The position numbers were made by a program, and so were the translations under genes. From the NCBI GenBank assembly GCA_035315885.1, contig DATFXM010000098.1, positions 1 through 36,081 of the forward strand: 36,081 nucleotides of DNA, read 5' to 3'. The stretch is from DATFXM01 sp035315885 (lineage in GTDB: Bacteria > Acidobacteriota > Blastocatellia > UBA7656). The notes under the pieces are model-generated. The model ran no database searches. It worked only from the letters and a program-made list of their open reading frames with translations, and had not been told where the DNA came from. Position 1 is the stretch's first letter. Every line of letters begins with the position of its first letter. Below are positions 7,452-15,717 of this stretch, one piece after another.

Positions 7452-8030
7452 ATGACCCACAAAAAAGCCCCTCTGATTCTGCTGATCGCGTTGTTGCTGT
7501 CGATCTCCTCATTCAGTGTAAGCTGCGGCGCTCGCAAGGCCAGGACTGCAGTAATTGAAACCGACCTCGGAAACATCAAGATAGAACTTCTAGAAGATGA
7601 TGCGCCCGAAACGGTTGAGAACTTTCGGCAGCTCGCACAGCGGGGAGCTTACGACGGGACTATCTTTCATCGGGTTATCAGCGGATTCATGATTCAGGGA
7701 GGGGATCCGAAGGGTGACGGCAGCGGCGGGGAGACCGCGAGCGGGAAGGCATTGCCCGATGAGACTCACCCGGCGTCGACGTTGTACACCGGAGGCTACA
7801 AGCGCGGGTATGTGGCAATGGCGAACCGCGGGACGCCGGAGACCGGGACCAGCCAGTTTTTTATCATGCACCGTGATCGCCCGCTTCAGATGCTGCGCCC
7901 GGTTTACACAATTTTTGGCGAGGTAACCGAAGGAATGGACGTAGTGGACAAGATCGCCGCGACGCCAACATCTCCCGCCAACAACAGGCCGCTTAACCCG
8001 ATAAAGATGAACAAAGTTACGGTGCAATAA
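7452..8030 (+). CDS. Exported cyclophilin-type peptidyl-prolyl cis-trans isomerase
   Basis: Catalyses cis-trans isomerisation of X-Pro bonds, here probably on envelope proteins. The 192-residue protein has an N-terminal hydrophobic signal (residues 5-24) with C25 in SVSCG, a poor but possible lipobox. The cyclophilin domain (about 32-190) shows ETDLGNIKIELLEDDAPETV, the active-site FHRVISGFMIQGGDP (Arg and Phe of the family), MANRGTPETGTSQFFI and FGEVTEGMDVVDKI. It lies 105 bp downstream of the YHS-like gene, separated by the heptad hairpin, and no strong ribosome site is visible before ATG 7452. Confidence 0.94.
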   Translation: MTHKKAPLILLIALLLSISSFSVSCGARKARTAVIETDLGNIKIELLEDDAPETVENFRQLAQRGAYDGTIFHRVISGFMIQGGDPKGDGSGGETASGKALPDETHPASTLYTGGYKRGYVAMANRGTPETGTSQFFIMHRDRPLQMLRPVYTIFGEVTEGMDVVDKIAATPTSPANNRPLNPIKMNKVTVQ

Positions 8031-8044
8031 CCCGCTGATAACTG

Positions 8045-8073
8045 TTGACGCTCTTCTTGCGCACTTCTATACT
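8045..8073 (+). promoter_or_regulatory. Near-consensus sigma-70 promoter for the 8192/8437 gene pair
   Basis: TTGACG (8045-8050, 5 of 6) and TATACT (8068-8073, 5 of 6) are separated by exactly 17 nt. It lies just after the cyclophilin stop, giving a predicted leader of about 110 nt before ATG 8192. Confidence 0.68.
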
Positions 8074-8191
8074 AGCCGGGTCCTCGATAGAATCATTCAT
8101 TGCCTCCTCGGTGAATTCGTTTTTCCCTATCAGGTGCTTCTGAAGGTAATAACTCCGATTACCGCCCCGTGAGTCCCCGGCGTGAGCGAAA

Positions 8192-8440
8192 ATGCATAGC
8201 GAAATGCATAAAGAGATCGTGGATCACCTCACCCCGATTCTCGGGGAAGCGACAGCATCGAACATGTTGCGCCACTATTGCGCGAAGATGCAGATGCGAG
8301 CCGACGAACTTTCGGCCGGTCATCTGCCTCAGCTCGCCGACGCGATGAAACCGATGCTCGCGGTCTGGCTAGGTTCGGCAGGCGCTGCTCGAGTTGCTCA
8401 GGAGCTTGCACAACTGGGGAGAGGAGCAGCGGCGCAATGA
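8192..8440 (+). CDS. Small soluble hypothetical protein, coupled to membrane protein
   Basis: Not recognised. The 82-residue protein is predicted to be mostly helical and soluble, with motif-like segments LTPILGEATASNML, SAGHLPQLADAMKPML and WLGSAGAARVAQEL. There is no signal peptide. ATG 8192 or the in-frame ATG 8204 could be the start; neither has a strong ribosome site. Its stop overlaps the next start as ATGA (8437-8440), which argues that both products are made together and may interact. A promoter candidate lies at 8045-8073. Confidence 0.78.
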   Translation: MHSEMHKEIVDHLTPILGEATASNMLRHYCAKMQMRADELSAGHLPQLADAMKPMLAVWLGSAGAARVAQELAQLGRGAAAQ

Positions 8441-9297
8441 AGTCAGGTTCAGTAATCAAACCATTCGTTTTATCTCTCATAGTCATGCCGATCGCGTTCG
8501 CCATCGTGCTCGCCGCCGGCGGACGCGCTACAGCCGACCGATTCACCGATTCGGTGTTTGCAGTTATGGTGCTGATGGAAATGGTGATCCTCTGGCGGGC
8601 AACAGAGGCGCGGAAGCTGTTCTCGCCGACGGACGCCGGCCACCTGACGTGGTCTCTAATTGTAGGCTTTCTATTTGTTCGCCTGCTGGGCGAATGCAGG
8701 CTATTGACACTCACCTTCGGCCTTGTGGACGCGAAGGCTCTTGAGAGCGCGACCGCAATACGATTCTTCTACGTGGTAGCGTTGCGCTACTTGTACACGC
8801 TTAGCGATGTGTTCTTCATTGGGGCGCTGATAAACACGGTGAGGAGCTACAAGGGGACGGGTCTGAAGTTTGAGCTTGTTTCACGGGACTACGTCTACAT
8901 TGCGCTTGTTTGGATCATACCGATTGTTACGTACTTCAATCGGGCGAATCTGGGGTTGGCGAGTCTGACGGGTGCGGACAGTTATATTCCGGTGTATCGA
9001 CTGGTGGCGGTGTTTGTCGGAGCGATCATCGCTACGATGTGCGTGGCGATCCGAAGGTACGCGCTTCAGATGGGTGGAGGAGCGGTGTCGCGGGTGTGGA
9101 CTTCGGTAGTTATTGCCGGGATCGCGAGGGATGCGTCGTTCTTGGCGCTGGCGTTGCTGTCGAGCAGGTGGCCGAGTGGGGCGAAGTTCGCGGAGCAGTG
9201 GCTGCTTTGGACTTTTGCGGGTTGTTGGCTGATTGCGGCTTTGCGACAGCAGGAGGTTCTTCCCAGGGTTCCCGCCAGAGAGTACGCCCCGGCTTAA
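8437..9297 (+). CDS. Polytopic membrane protein of unknown function
   Basis: Not recognised. The 286-residue protein has about eight hydrophobic segments, for example PFVLSLIVMPIAFAIVLAAG, DSVFAVMVLMEMVILW, YVYIALVWIIPIVTYF and QWLLWTFAGCWLIAAL. No transporter signature or catalytic motif is evident. The start at 8437 is chosen because GGGGAGAGGAG precedes it at normal spacing and it overlaps the upstream small gene by 4 nt; the frame extends upstream to 8278, but that extension lies inside the small gene and is not hydrophobic. The TAA stop abuts a 120-nt AT-rich inverted repeat. Confidence 0.8.
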   Translation: MKSGSVIKPFVLSLIVMPIAFAIVLAAGGRATADRFTDSVFAVMVLMEMVILWRATEARKLFSPTDAGHLTWSLIVGFLFVRLLGECRLLTLTFGLVDAKALESATAIRFFYVVALRYLYTLSDVFFIGALINTVRSYKGTGLKFELVSRDYVYIALVWIIPIVTYFNRANLGLASLTGADSYIPVYRLVAVFVGAIIATMCVAIRRYALQMGGGAVSRVWTSVVIAGIARDASFLALALLSSRWPSGAKFAEQWLLWTFAGCWLIAALRQQEVLPRVPAREYAPA

Positions 9298-9418
9298 TTT
9301 CAGATTTCAAATTTCAGAAATTTCAAATTTCAGATTTCAGATTTCAGATTTCAAATTTTTGAGATTTGAGATTTGAAATTTCAAATTTGAAATTTGAAAT
9401 TTGAAATTTGAGATTTCC
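9298..9418. repeat. AT-rich TTTCAGA/TTTCAAA heptad giant inverted repeat
   Basis: The left half (9298-9356) is made of TTTCAGA and TTTCAAA words in 7-nt register. The right half (9357-9418) is made of the complementary TTTGAAA and TTTGAGA words. The two halves form an imperfect palindrome with arms near 55 nt and almost no loop. It begins directly after the TAA of the membrane protein gene and ends about 80 nt before the MFS start. Confidence 0.9.
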
Positions 9419-9500
9419 TAGACAGGTCTAGCCGCCGTTTGTTACCTTCCAAATTGGTCCTCGGATAGCGCCTTCCGAGTGCGGCTCTCCACATAGACCG

Positions 9501-10913
9501 ATGCATCGCGTAAAAGCAGAACCAAAACCCGAGCCCTCTTCCCGCACGACCTTGCTGTCGCGAATCTCTCTTCCGCTGCTGCGCTCACTCGCCTCCGTGA
9601 TTCTCGGAAGCCTGATTCTCAGGCTGGCCTCGCAAACAACCGGACAAATGCTCCAGTTCTACCTCGAGCGCATCGACAGCCATCATTACACCCTTCGACT
9701 CGAGGTAAGAGGATTCATCACCGCGTCCTTCTTCGTAGCCGAGCTCCTGGGCTCCCTGGCCTTTGGCGCATTGAGCGACCGCTACGGGCGCAAACTCTTT
9801 ATTCTCCTCGGTCCGATCCTCGGCGCAATTGCCGTTCAGTTGACGTCAATGACCGTAGTGGTCTGGCTGCTTGTGCTTACCAGACTCCTTGAAGGTCTCT
9901 CAACCGCCAGCTCGGTGCCCGCCACTCTCGGTTACATATCCGAGGCAACCGTCGGGCGCCCAAACCTCCGCGCCCGCGTCGTGGGCATGTTTGAGCTCAC
10001 GCTTGTCGGCGGCATAGCAATGGGCGCCAGTGTGGCCGGCTATCTCTGGAAGTACTTTCACCACCCCACAACGTTCCTCGGACTAAAGCTGATCAGCCCG
10101 GCCTTCTCTCTGAACTCTTTGATATATCTTGCAAGCCTCGCAGTGTTTTTGTGGGGGTTGAAGGATCTGAAACGCCGCCCGAGCGTCGCAGGTCAGGGAG
10201 AAAAAGCAAATTTCGAACATTACAAACGCTTCTTGAAACACAGATCGGTGTGGACCTTCATCCCGGCGTGGCTGTCCATCTTTTCAATTGTGGGGATCTG
10301 GTCCAATTCCAGCGCCGCTCTGTTCACCGGAAGCACGCACTACGGCTTGCAGTCTCTTACGGGGAGGATTTCAGAGGAGAGCTTCGGAAACGGATTCGCG
10401 GCCCTGGCGATCTTCTTTGCAGTCGGAGTACTGGTCTGGAGCCTGGTGCTTGGGCGATATCGAAAGACGTCGGTCATGTTGGTGGCGACGTTCGCGCTCT
10501 TTGCGGTGCTGTTCACCGTGTTTGCCCTGAACCACCTCTCGACCTTTCGCGGAGTTGTTTACATCCTGCTCCTTGGATCTTTGTTGATCGAGGTTCTGGT
10601 GTTGAGCGGTTTCACCCCGGCGGCCCTGACCTACCTCGCCGACGTGACTGAGTTATTCAAGCAGGATCGGGGTTCGACAATGGGATTGTACTCAGTGTTT
10701 CTCGGCGTGGGGCAGTTGCTTGGGACGACCCTCGGAGGTTATTTCGCCGAGTGGAACGGGATTGATGGTTTATTGTTGTTGAGCGCTCTGTTCGGGGCGG
10801 TGACCGCGATCAGCCTGTTGTTTGTGCGCCGAAGCGAGGTGATTGTGCGCCGAAGCGAGGCCCGACCCCCATCGCAAGAGCTCTCCGGCGAACCCCTCGA
10901 AGCGAACTCCTAG
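9501..10913 (+). CDS. Major facilitator superfamily transporter
   Basis: The 470-residue secondary transporter has about 12 predicted membrane segments. MFS motif A is clear in the loop after TM2: GALSDRYGRK (89-98). The N-terminal 25 residues are basic and Ser/Pro rich. The substrate is unknown; drug or sugar/acid efflux types share this motif. A hydrophilic loop near residues 225-245 (KRRPSVAGQGEKANFEHYKR) separates the two six-helix halves. The C-terminal tail carries a short duplicated segment VRRSE encoded by a 21-bp tandem repeat (10822-10860). ATG 9501 lacks a strong ribosome site. Confidence 0.9.
   Translation: MHRVKAEPKPEPSSRTTLLSRISLPLLRSLASVILGSLILRLASQTTGQMLQFYLERIDSHHYTLRLEVRGFITASFFVAELLGSLAFGALSDRYGRKLFILLGPILGAIAVQLTSMTVVVWLLVLTRLLEGLSTASSVPATLGYISEATVGRPNLRARVVGMFELTLVGGIAMGASVAGYLWKYFHHPTTFLGLKLISPAFSLNSLIYLASLAVFLWGLKDLKRRPSVAGQGEKANFEHYKRFLKHRSVWTFIPAWLSIFSIVGIWSNSSAALFTGSTHYGLQSLTGRISEESFGNGFAALAIFFAVGVLVWSLVLGRYRKTSVMLVATFALFAVLFTVFALNHLSTFRGVVYILLLGSLLIEVLVLSGFTPAALTYLADVTELFKQDRGSTMGLYSVFLGVGQLLGTTLGGYFAEWNGIDGLLLLSALFGAVTAISLLFVRRSEVIVRRSEARPPSQELSGEPLEANS
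10822..10860 (+). repeat. 21-bp tandem duplication in the MFS C-terminus
   Basis: The unit at 10822-10842 is repeated for 18 of 21 bases at 10843-10860 with no mismatch. It encodes two copies of VRRSE in the cytoplasmic tail. It looks like a recent slippage duplication in a non-essential tail. Confidence 0.85.
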
Positions 10914-11423
10914 CGGCTCCGTGTGACATCGCGTATTAGTGACAAGGCTATTGAGAGTGTGCAGTGCCCCAAGGTTTTTTCGCCTTCCATTCTTTCGGAT
11001 AATATCCAAATTTTTGAAGTTTCGAGCGTGCCTGAGCCCATGGTCTCCGCTCATCGACCGGGCTTAAATGGAAGCTCAGTTGGAACTTGCCTCCACGCGC
11101 AATTAGGGCGTATGGTGGCCCTGAAGTTGCGATAGAAGCCGCTTACACATAAGATCACGTCTAGCTTGTGCAGCAATACGAGGTACCGTGCAAACAATGC
11201 ATCAGACTCACTCGGATCGAAGTGTGCGGGTCGGTTCAGAGGGGGCAGAGAAAGAGAAGCCCTCCGTGAAATCGTTTTCAAACTGGCTCGTCCGTTTGTA
11301 CTTAATTCCAGCCTGAAATTCGACCGAGTGTTGAAAAAAGAACCGGCGAGTAGTTCGGGAGCGCCGGGTCGTTCGGGTGGTTCGTTGGATCGAAGACCAC
11401 CGCCAACTCCTAGGAGGAAGATA
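10914..11423 (+). other. 510-bp leader/intergenic region upstream of the Oar-like receptor
   Basis: No gene is supported here, although the receptor frame is open back to 11166; codons before 11424 show no family resemblance and a strong AGGAGGAAG sits at 11413-11421. The region holds a possible promoter (11127-11155), a short palindrome GGATAATATCC near 11000, and a stretch with repeated GTTCGGG/GTTCG words (about 11355-11390). The long leader could carry regulation, but no known riboswitch was recognised. Confidence 0.5.
11127..11155 (+). promoter_or_regulatory. Possible promoter for the Oar-like receptor
   Basis: TTGCGA (11127-11132, 4 of 6) and TAAGAT (11150-11155, 4 of 6) are separated by 17 nt. 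It would give a leader of about 260 nt. The match is modest and could be chance. Confidence 0.3.
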
Positions 11424-14400
11424 ATGAAAGTTAAGTTCAAGATACTTAAGATGTCGCTTGCCTGTTTTCTGGCGGCACTTCTCCTGGCGATATCGCCAGG
11501 ATCAATGATCTCAGTTTTTGCACAGGGGACTACCGACGGGACGATCGCCGGTACGATTATTGATCCGCAGGGCGCAGTGATCCCCGGGGCAAAGATCGTT
11601 GCAAAAAGTAAAACCACTGGCCAGGCGTATAACGCCACTTCCGCGGATAACGGCAGTTTCCGCATGAACAACGTGCAGGTTGGCACCTACACGCTGACCA
11701 TCTCGGCTCAAAACTTTAAGACCTACTCCAATGCTGATGTGCAGGTACAGCTCAACCGGGTAACCGATGTGAACGCTACGCTCGAACCCGGTGCCGTATC
11801 TGAAATCGTTAACGTCACCGCTGGTGCATCGTCCGATCTCGTTGAGACCACCACATCCCAGCTTGGCAAGAGCTTCGAAGATCGCAAGGTCATAGAGCTA
11901 CCGATTGGGCAGGATGTGAACGCGCTGGCGTTGTTGACGCCGAACGTCACGACACAAGGCGCGGGAGTGCTTGGTGCGGGAGGATCTGTCGGCGGCAATC
12001 GCGCCCGCAACAACTCCTTCACCATTGATGGAATCGACAATAACGACATCAGCGTAACTGGTCCTCAGATCGCGCCGATACAAGACGCGGTCAAAGAGTT
12101 CACAATCCTGACCAATCAGTTCACGGCCGAGTTCGGCCATTCCTCAGCGGGTCAGTTCAACACCATCACGAAGAGCGGCTCAAACGACTATCACGGGGAC
12201 GTGTGGTGGTACAACCAGAACAAACACTACAACGCGCTCGATCACCGGTTTAAAGAGTCTGAGGCTGATGCGGGTCGCAATGGCGATGAGGTCAAGCGTC
12301 CACGTTTCGATTTCAATCGAATCGGTGGCGACTTCGGCGGCAAAATAATCAAAGACAAACTCTTTTTCTTCGGTGCGTTTCAGTACCAGACTACTGGGAC
12401 AGCCGGTTCCAGCCAGAGCTTCCAAGCTCCTACCGCCGAAGGGTTCGCGACGCTTTCGTCGATACCTGGGGTGAGTCCGTTCGTGCTCAACATACTCAAG
12501 CAGCACGTGTCTCCCGCGCCCGCCGCGAAGAGCACAGTCGACGTGCTGGGACGATCAGTACCCGTTGGTGACCTGGTAGTGCTGGTCCCATCCTTCAATA
12601 CGCTTCACCAGTGGCACGCGAACATAGACTGGCTTCCAACCGAGAGCGATCAGGTTCGCGGTCGGGTGTTCTGGGATCGGTTCCGTTCTCCTTTGGCTGG
12701 CACGCCCGGACCGGAATTCCAGGGTAATGAAGCGATCGATAACAGGTTGGTCTCGATCACTCACGTCCACAACTTCTCGCCGAGTCTTCTAAACGAGTTC
12801 AGATTCGGTTATCGCCGGCAAGTCTTCGCGTTCAATGTCCCGACGCAATTCTCGGATTTCCCGAAAGGTGATTTTCCGAATTTTGACATAGACGAATTGG
12901 GCTTGTTCATCGGCCCGGACAGCAACTCCCCTCAGAGCGCCATCGCCAACGTCTACCAGGGTGTAGATAACGTTAGCTGGAATCGGGGGAGTCATCAGTT
13001 CAAATTCGGGGTGGACTATCGTAATGCCGTCGCTCCGAGCAACTTCCTCCCGCGCGGTCGCGGTGAATACGCCTACGCCAGCCTGGAGGACTTCCTTACG
13101 GACATCAAACCTACCGGGTCGAATGGTGGTTTGCGCGGTGTCGGCTCTGGTTTCTTTGCAGGAAATCAGTGGGCTCTCTACGGCTTCGCTCAGGATGACT
13201 GGAAGTTGAGGCCGAATCTAACAATCAACCTCGGAATTCGGTACGAGTTCACTTCGAATGCACGTGACGTACAGACACAGAATCTGAACAAGATCTCCGA
13301 TGTTGATGCGAATGATCCGGCGTTGCAGGCGGCGCGGTCCACAACCGGCCTGAACATCTTCCCGGACGGAATCCACTTCCGGACACCCAAGACCGACAAG
13401 AACAATTGGGCTCCTCGCGTTGGCTTTGCCTGGGCGCCGGAGTTCAAGAACGGCTGGTTGCACCACATTTTTGGTGAACAGAACCAATCTTCGATTCGCG
13501 CCGGCTTCGGCATTTCTTATGACGTGTTGTTCCAAAACCTTCCGCTGCTGTCTCTGCCTCCGCAGTTGCAGCAGGAGATCGACGCGTCCTCCGGCAGCGG
13601 GGGACCATTCGGAACTGACACACACTTCCTGGAGAATGGTGGAATTCCAACGGGTGTTGTGCCGCCCGAGTTCTTCACCGATCGCGACCTGGCCCGTGCA
13701 TTCACGCAGGGGCTGATCCTGGATCAGCAAACGCCGTACACGGTAGCCTGGTCGTTGGCGTTCCAACGAGAGTTCAAAACGAACTGGTCGGTGGAGCTCC
13801 GTTACCTCGGAACCCGCGGCGTACACCTGTTTGTCCAGTCGAGGTTGAATGGAGGTTTTCCGCCGCAGTTCCACCTGCCCACCTTCTTCAGTGCTTCCGA
13901 GATTCCAAGTGCGGGACAGCTAGCAAGTCTACCGACTCGGGCCCAATTTCTCGCAGCGCGCAAGAGAGTCTTGAGAGACTTGGGCTTCTTGTCAAACTTC
14001 ACGGCGTTTCCGACTCAGGGCAACTCGATCTACCACGGTGGATCGATAAACTTGAAGCGCCGCTTCGCGCACGGGTTCACCGTCGACGCGTCTTACACCT
14101 ACAGCAGGACGATCGACGACTCAACCAACGAGCTGTTTTCCAGCTTTGTTAACCCCCGGCGGCCTCAAGACAACTGGAATATGCGCGCTCAGCGTGGCCA
14201 GTCAGTGTTGAGCCATCCACACCGGTTTGTTGCAAGCTGGATTTACGAACTGCCATTCTACCGGAACGAAAAAGGCTGGAAGGCGCACGCATTCGGCAAC
14301 TGGCAGATCAGCGGCGTGTATCAGGTCGAGAGTGGTCAGCTTGTCGATGCATTGAGCTTCAACGATGCGAACGGCAACTTCGACAACGCGGGCGATCGCG

Positions 14401-14858
14401 CTGTCCTCAACCCGAATGGCACGGCTAGCAAGCAGGGCTCCGGCGTGAACTGGGTAACAAGAAGCGGAGCCATAGTGGCGCCGGGCTCGGTAGCCTCGAG
14501 TCAGGTAGTGGGCTACGTAGTTGCTAACGTACCCGGAGGCGGAGGTGTGACGGTCAACCCGAATGCAAGATTCGTATTCGCGGATACCGGCGCATTCAGC
14601 ACCGCGGGACGCAACCTTCTGCGAGCTCCCGGACTAAACAATTGGGATATGGCGATCTTCAAGCGCTTCCCAATCTCCGAGCGATTTAAGCTCGAGTTCC
14701 GCGCAGAAACGTTCAATACGTTCAATCATCCGCAGTTTATCGTGGATGACCCATTCGCGACCGACTTCGTTGACGTAACGAGCCCGCGGTTCCAGGACAA
14801 GACCCTGTTCAGCGGCCGCCCACGAACTATGCAGCTCGTGTTGCGGCTTCGCTTCTGA
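11424..14858 (+). CDS. Oar-like TonB-dependent receptor with carboxypeptidase-regulatory-like N-terminal domain
   Basis: Outer-membrane transporter or protease-substrate receptor of the kind greatly expanded in Acidobacteriota. The 1144-residue protein has a signal peptide (residues 1-34, ending VFAQ), an Ig-like carboxypeptidase-regulatory domain (about 38-120; GTIAGTIIDPQGAVIPGAKI, YTLTISAQNFKTY), a plug region (about 125-270; ELPIGQDVNALALLTPNV, RNNSFTIDGIDNND, FTAEFGHSSAGQFNTITKSG), then a large beta-barrel ending in the aromatic C-terminus LRLRF. The last strands include NLLRAPGLNNWDMAIFKRF and FRAETFNTFNHPQF, typical of this family. The start is set by AGGAGGAAG 3 nt before ATAATG. A clear intrinsic terminator follows. 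The ligand is unknown; there is no TonB or substrate gene next to it. Confidence 0.95.
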   Translation: MKVKFKILKMSLACFLAALLLAISPGSMISVFAQGTTDGTIAGTIIDPQGAVIPGAKIVAKSKTTGQAYNATSADNGSFRMNNVQVGTYTLTISAQNFKTYSNADVQVQLNRVTDVNATLEPGAVSEIVNVTAGASSDLVETTTSQLGKSFEDRKVIELPIGQDVNALALLTPNVTTQGAGVLGAGGSVGGNRARNNSFTIDGIDNNDISVTGPQIAPIQDAVKEFTILTNQFTAEFGHSSAGQFNTITKSGSNDYHGDVWWYNQNKHYNALDHRFKESEADAGRNGDEVKRPRFDFNRIGGDFGGKIIKDKLFFFGAFQYQTTGTAGSSQSFQAPTAEGFATLSSIPGVSPFVLNILKQHVSPAPAAKSTVDVLGRSVPVGDLVVLVPSFNTLHQWHANIDWLPTESDQVRGRVFWDRFRSPLAGTPGPEFQGNEAIDNRLVSITHVHNFSPSLLNEFRFGYRRQVFAFNVPTQFSDFPKGDFPNFDIDELGLFIGPDSNSPQSAIANVYQGVDNVSWNRGSHQFKFGVDYRNAVAPSNFLPRGRGEYAYASLEDFLTDIKPTGSNGGLRGVGSGFFAGNQWALYGFAQDDWKLRPNLTINLGIRYEFTSNARDVQTQNLNKISDVDANDPALQAARSTTGLNIFPDGIHFRTPKTDKNNWAPRVGFAWAPEFKNGWLHHIFGEQNQSSIRAGFGISYDVLFQNLPLLSLPPQLQQEIDASSGSGGPFGTDTHFLENGGIPTGVVPPEFFTDRDLARAFTQGLILDQQTPYTVAWSLAFQREFKTNWSVELRYLGTRGVHLFVQSRLNGGFPPQFHLPTFFSASEIPSAGQLASLPTRAQFLAARKRVLRDLGFLSNFTAFPTQGNSIYHGGSINLKRRFAHGFTVDASYTYSRTIDDSTNELFSSFVNPRRPQDNWNMRAQRGQSVLSHPHRFVASWIYELPFYRNEKGWKAHAFGNWQISGVYQVESGQLVDALSFNDANGNFDNAGDRAVLNPNGTASKQGSGVNWVTRSGAIVAPGSVASSQVVGYVVANVPGGGGVTVNPNARFVFADTGAFSTAGRNLLRAPGLNNWDMAIFKRFPISERFKLEFRAETFNTFNHPQFIVDDPFATDFVDVTSPRFQDKTLFSGRPRTMQLVLRLRF

Positions 14859-14878
14859 TTAACGTCGTTTAAGCAATT

Positions 14879-14920
14879 GAAGGGGGAGAGTGATCAAATC
14901 GTTCTCCCCTTCTTTTTTTT
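14879..14920 (+). terminator. Intrinsic terminator after the Oar-like receptor
   Basis: GAAGGGGGAGA (14879-14889) pairs with TCTCCCCTTC (14903-14912) with one bulged G, and is followed by eight Ts (14913-14920). It ends the receptor transcript 21 bp after the stop. Confidence 0.9.
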
Positions 14921-14959
14921 GCGAATGCTAAGACAGAGCGGCGCGATTGAAACGTGTTT

Positions 14960-15562
14960 TTACTGCTTTTGAGAGTTCTTCTTTGATTTCTCTGCAATCT
15001 TTCGAACTGCGTCGCTGAACTGAAGCACAGCAGAAAGATCAGCGGCAGCCTTGCCTCTGTTCTTGGCGTCGACCAGCGTCATATCAGTTGCGAAGCTCAT
15101 GACGGATTCGTCCAAACGCCTCAAGTATTCTTTGAGCTGGTCTTCATCGGAGCCTTTGGGTTTTTGATCCTTCTTCGTATCACCCGTCGCTAAAACGGCG
15201 ATGTTAGCTTTCAATCGCGTGGCGCACTTATTGATCTCATCCGCTGCGTCGGCGATTCGTCCATAGTCCAGAGTCAGACTGTTCGCAACGTCCCGCATCA
15301 TGTCGTTATTGACTGTTTGCAAGCGACGGAAGTCATCCTTCAGCTTGGCAACCAGTTCTGACTGCTGATTCTGGTCCTTGCCAATGTTATTCAACGCAAT
15401 CGATCGATCCCGTTGGTCTCGCTCTTTTGCTCGTTCGACCGACACCGAGTCGCGGGCCGATGGTACCGTTCTCGACCTCTGTCCTAAACAGGTGCAAGCA
15501 AGAAAAACGATGAGATGTGCTGACACGCATAACTGAACAAAGCGGTGCGTCTTATTCTTCAC
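14960..15562 (-). CDS. Exported coiled-coil hypothetical protein
   Basis: Not recognised. The 200-residue protein has a signal peptide (residues 1-28, hydrophobic core VSAHLIVFLACTCLG) and a mature part that is highly charged and helical (RAKERDQRDRSIALNNIGKD, then LVAKLKDDFRRLQTVNNDMM), consistent with a coiled-coil periplasmic protein. The start is GTG at 15562 (reading down), supported by GGAGG 6 nt upstream on the minus strand. A promoter candidate lies at 15605-15633. No catalytic motif is visible. Confidence 0.8.
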   Translation of the reverse strand: MKNKTHRFVQLCVSAHLIVFLACTCLGQRSRTVPSARDSVSVERAKERDQRDRSIALNNIGKDQNQQSELVAKLKDDFRRLQTVNNDMMRDVANSLTLDYGRIADAADEINKCATRLKANIAVLATGDTKKDQKPKGSDEDQLKEYLRRLDESVMSFATDMTLVDAKNRGKAAADLSAVLQFSDAVRKIAEKSKKNSQKQ

Positions 15563-15604
15563 GATGTGCCTCCGTTAGAAAAACCGCTTGAGTGTTGTGA
15601 GCGC

Positions 15605-15633
15605 AGTATAAGCCCGGGCGGCTGATGTAACAA
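15605..15633 (-). promoter_or_regulatory. Sigma-70-type promoter for the exported coiled-coil gene
   Basis: Reading the minus strand: TTGTTA (15633-15628), 17-nt spacer, TATACT (15610-15605, 5 of 6). The leader would be about 36 nt and includes the GGAGG before the GTG start. Confidence 0.55.
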
Positions 15634-15717
15634 TAGGCAAGCAGCTACAACCGCCGGCATGAGAACCGGGCGCTAGTTTCTTGACGATGCTCTACCAATG
15701 GCCTAAGTTGAAATGCA

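Noticed and set aside
9298..9418. Repeats as a CRISPR array
   Set aside because: The period is 7 nt, with no unique spacers of 25-45 nt and no cas genes; it is a low-complexity inverted repeat.
11166..11423. 86-codon N-terminal extension of the Oar-like receptor
   Set aside because: A signal peptide starts at 11424 with a strong AGGAGGAAG site; an extension would bury the signal peptide.
13218..13874. 218-codon antisense frame inside the Oar-like receptor gene
   Set aside because: Shadow of a long coding gene with no ribosome site or family motif.
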